Notes under the pieces: generated by a model | Database searches by the model: none | Seen by the model: the letters and a program-made list of their open reading frames with translations, nothing else | Told to the model about the DNA's origin: nothing | Position numbers and translations under genes: made by a program | NCBI GenBank assembly: GCA_023251285.1 | Contig: JAHEZB010000102.1 | Location: 1-6,999 of the forward strand | DNA from: Chitinophagaceae bacterium | GTDB taxonomy: Bacteria > Bacteroidota > Bacteroidia > Chitinophagales > Chitinophagaceae | Length of the DNA: 6,999 nt | Direction of reading: 5' to 3' | Part shown: positions 6,707 to 6,999 of the stretch, piece by piece | Numbering within the stretch: the stretch's first letter is position 1 | How the letters are laid out: every line of letters begins with the position of its first letter

Positions 6707-6739
6707 AACATTTTTATGAGGAAATAAAAATCGTTTCAT
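6703..6739 (+). terminator. Stem-loop starting at the antiporter stop codon, likely intrinsic terminator
   Basis: The left arm TGAAACATTTTTAT (6704-6717) pairs with ATAAAAAT (6724-6731) and GTTTCA (6733-6738). One base (C6732) bulges and the loop is GAGGAA. The outer A6703-T6739 pair extends the stem to 15 pairs. The stop codon TGA is the base of the stem. Three T follow before CCCC, so the T-run is short, but the length of the stem and its place directly after a long gene argue for a 3' end or 3' stabilising hairpin. It separates the antiporter from the next gene. Confidence 0.7.
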
Positions 6740-6820
6740 TTCCCCTGCGACTGCACCTGATTTCACAGAGCAAATGAACAAATAAACTGTTTTCCTATTT
6801 TCAGAATCTACCGTTTTGAT

Positions 6821-6837
6821 GAATGTTTTCAGAAATA
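6821..6837 (+). repeat. 17-bp direct repeat, right copy
   Basis: This is the exact partner of 57-73, GAATGTTTTCAGAAATA, here 38 bases before the asparagine synthetase-like start. A shortened copy, TTTTCAGAA, also stands 28 bases upstream at 6798-6806. The position in a probable promoter or leader region suggests a regulatory element, but a promoter could not be placed with confidence: TTTG at 6815-6818 and TATTTTGC at 6845-6852 are spaced too far apart for the usual pattern. Confidence 0.7.
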
Positions 6838-6865
6838 ATAAGAGTATTTTGCAATGAAATTAATC

Positions 6866-6870
6866 AAGGA
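6866..6870 (+). promoter_or_regulatory. Ribosome binding site of the amidotransferase gene
   Basis: AAGGA lies 5 bases before the ATG at 6876. It is the only convincing Shine-Dalgarno sequence in front of a gene in this window. It decides the start, which also gives the Met-Cys N-terminus this family requires. Confidence 0.65.
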
Positions 6871-6875
6871 AAACC

Positions 6876-6999
6876 ATGTGCGGTATTGCAGGAGCGATCA
6901 ACTCCCGTTTCTCTTATCAGGAGATTATCAAAACTTTGAGTCATCGCGGTCCCGATGAACAAAATGCATATCAAAATAAGAACGTAGATCTCTTCCATT
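6876..6999 (+). CDS. asnB: Asparagine synthetase-type glutamine amidotransferase, N-terminal fragment
   Basis: Forty-one codons are present before the window ends. The protein opens MCGIAGAIN, the class II (Ntn) glutamine amidotransferase signature in which Cys2, exposed after removal of Met1, is the nucleophile that frees ammonia from glutamine. LSHRGPDEQ at 26-34 is the conserved R-G-P-D segment that binds glutamine in AsnB. The rest, including the ATP-dependent synthetase domain (normally to about 600 residues), is outside. Members in polysaccharide loci often amidate sugar carboxylates rather than make asparagine, and this context favours such a paralogue, but the fragment cannot separate the two. 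The start is well supported by AAGGA and by the Cys2 requirement. The gene is set apart from the antiporter by 169 bases holding a terminator and a repeat, so it probably has its own promoter. Confidence 0.92.
   Translation, partial: MCGIAGAINSRFSYQEIIKTLSHRGPDEQNAYQNKNVDLFH

Noticed and set aside
6819..6857. 12-codon open frame (MNVFRNNKSILQ) in the leader of the amidotransferase gene
   Set aside because: It could be read as a leader peptide, but there is no ribosome site, no run of regulatory codons and no attenuator pair downstream.
1..6999. Search for tRNA, rRNA, CRISPR arrays, insertion sequences, phage genes or toxin-antitoxin pairs
   Set aside because: Nothing with the needed structure or motifs was seen; the window is nearly fully occupied by the genes listed.

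Overview
The window reads as part of a surface-polysaccharide (O-antigen, capsule or exopolysaccharide) locus from an AT-rich member of the Bacteroidota. The assignment rests on three things. The antiporter has an N-terminus and domain layout of the kind common in that phylum. Most starts lack a clear Shine-Dalgarno sequence. One spacer carries a TTTG / TAnnTTTG-like promoter pattern. Genus cannot be told from this sequence.

Layout. Bases 2-49 look like the last codons of a rightward gene, possibly a glycosyltransferase. It ends tail-to-tail against a leftward class I SAM-dependent methyltransferase (166-1068). A 50-90 bp divergent spacer separates the methyltransferase from a rightward series. 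This series starts with a cytoplasmic polysaccharide-deacetylase-family protein (1155-2135). A formyltransferase (2132-2902) follows and overlaps it by ATGA. Next comes a polytopic membrane protein of the kind found in polysaccharide loci, possibly Wzy-like (2975-4369), then a CPA2/KefB-type cation:proton antiporter (4439-6706). A strong AT-rich stem-loop starts at the antiporter stop codon. The first 41 codons of a class II asparagine synthetase-type glutamine amidotransferase begin at 6876 and run off the window.

How the genes could work together. The methyltransferase, deacetylase, formyltransferase and asparagine synthetase-like amidotransferase are all enzyme types that decorate sugars in polysaccharide precursors. 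The deacetylase has no signal peptide and is translationally coupled to the formyltransferase. That makes it plausible (inference) that the pair swaps an N-acetyl for an N-formyl group on a cytoplasmic sugar intermediate. The membrane protein would act later, at export or polymerisation. The antiporter looks like a housekeeping or ion-homeostasis gene lying inside or at the edge of the locus.

Regulatory structure sits in the spacers: dyads before the membrane-protein gene and before the antiporter gene, a terminator-like hairpin after the antiporter, a triple TTTCTGAT motif, and an exact 17-bp direct repeat that brackets the whole 6.75-kb methyltransferase-to-antiporter block. No RNA gene, insertion sequence, CRISPR array or phage feature was seen. 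No gene-free stretch exceeds 300 bases.
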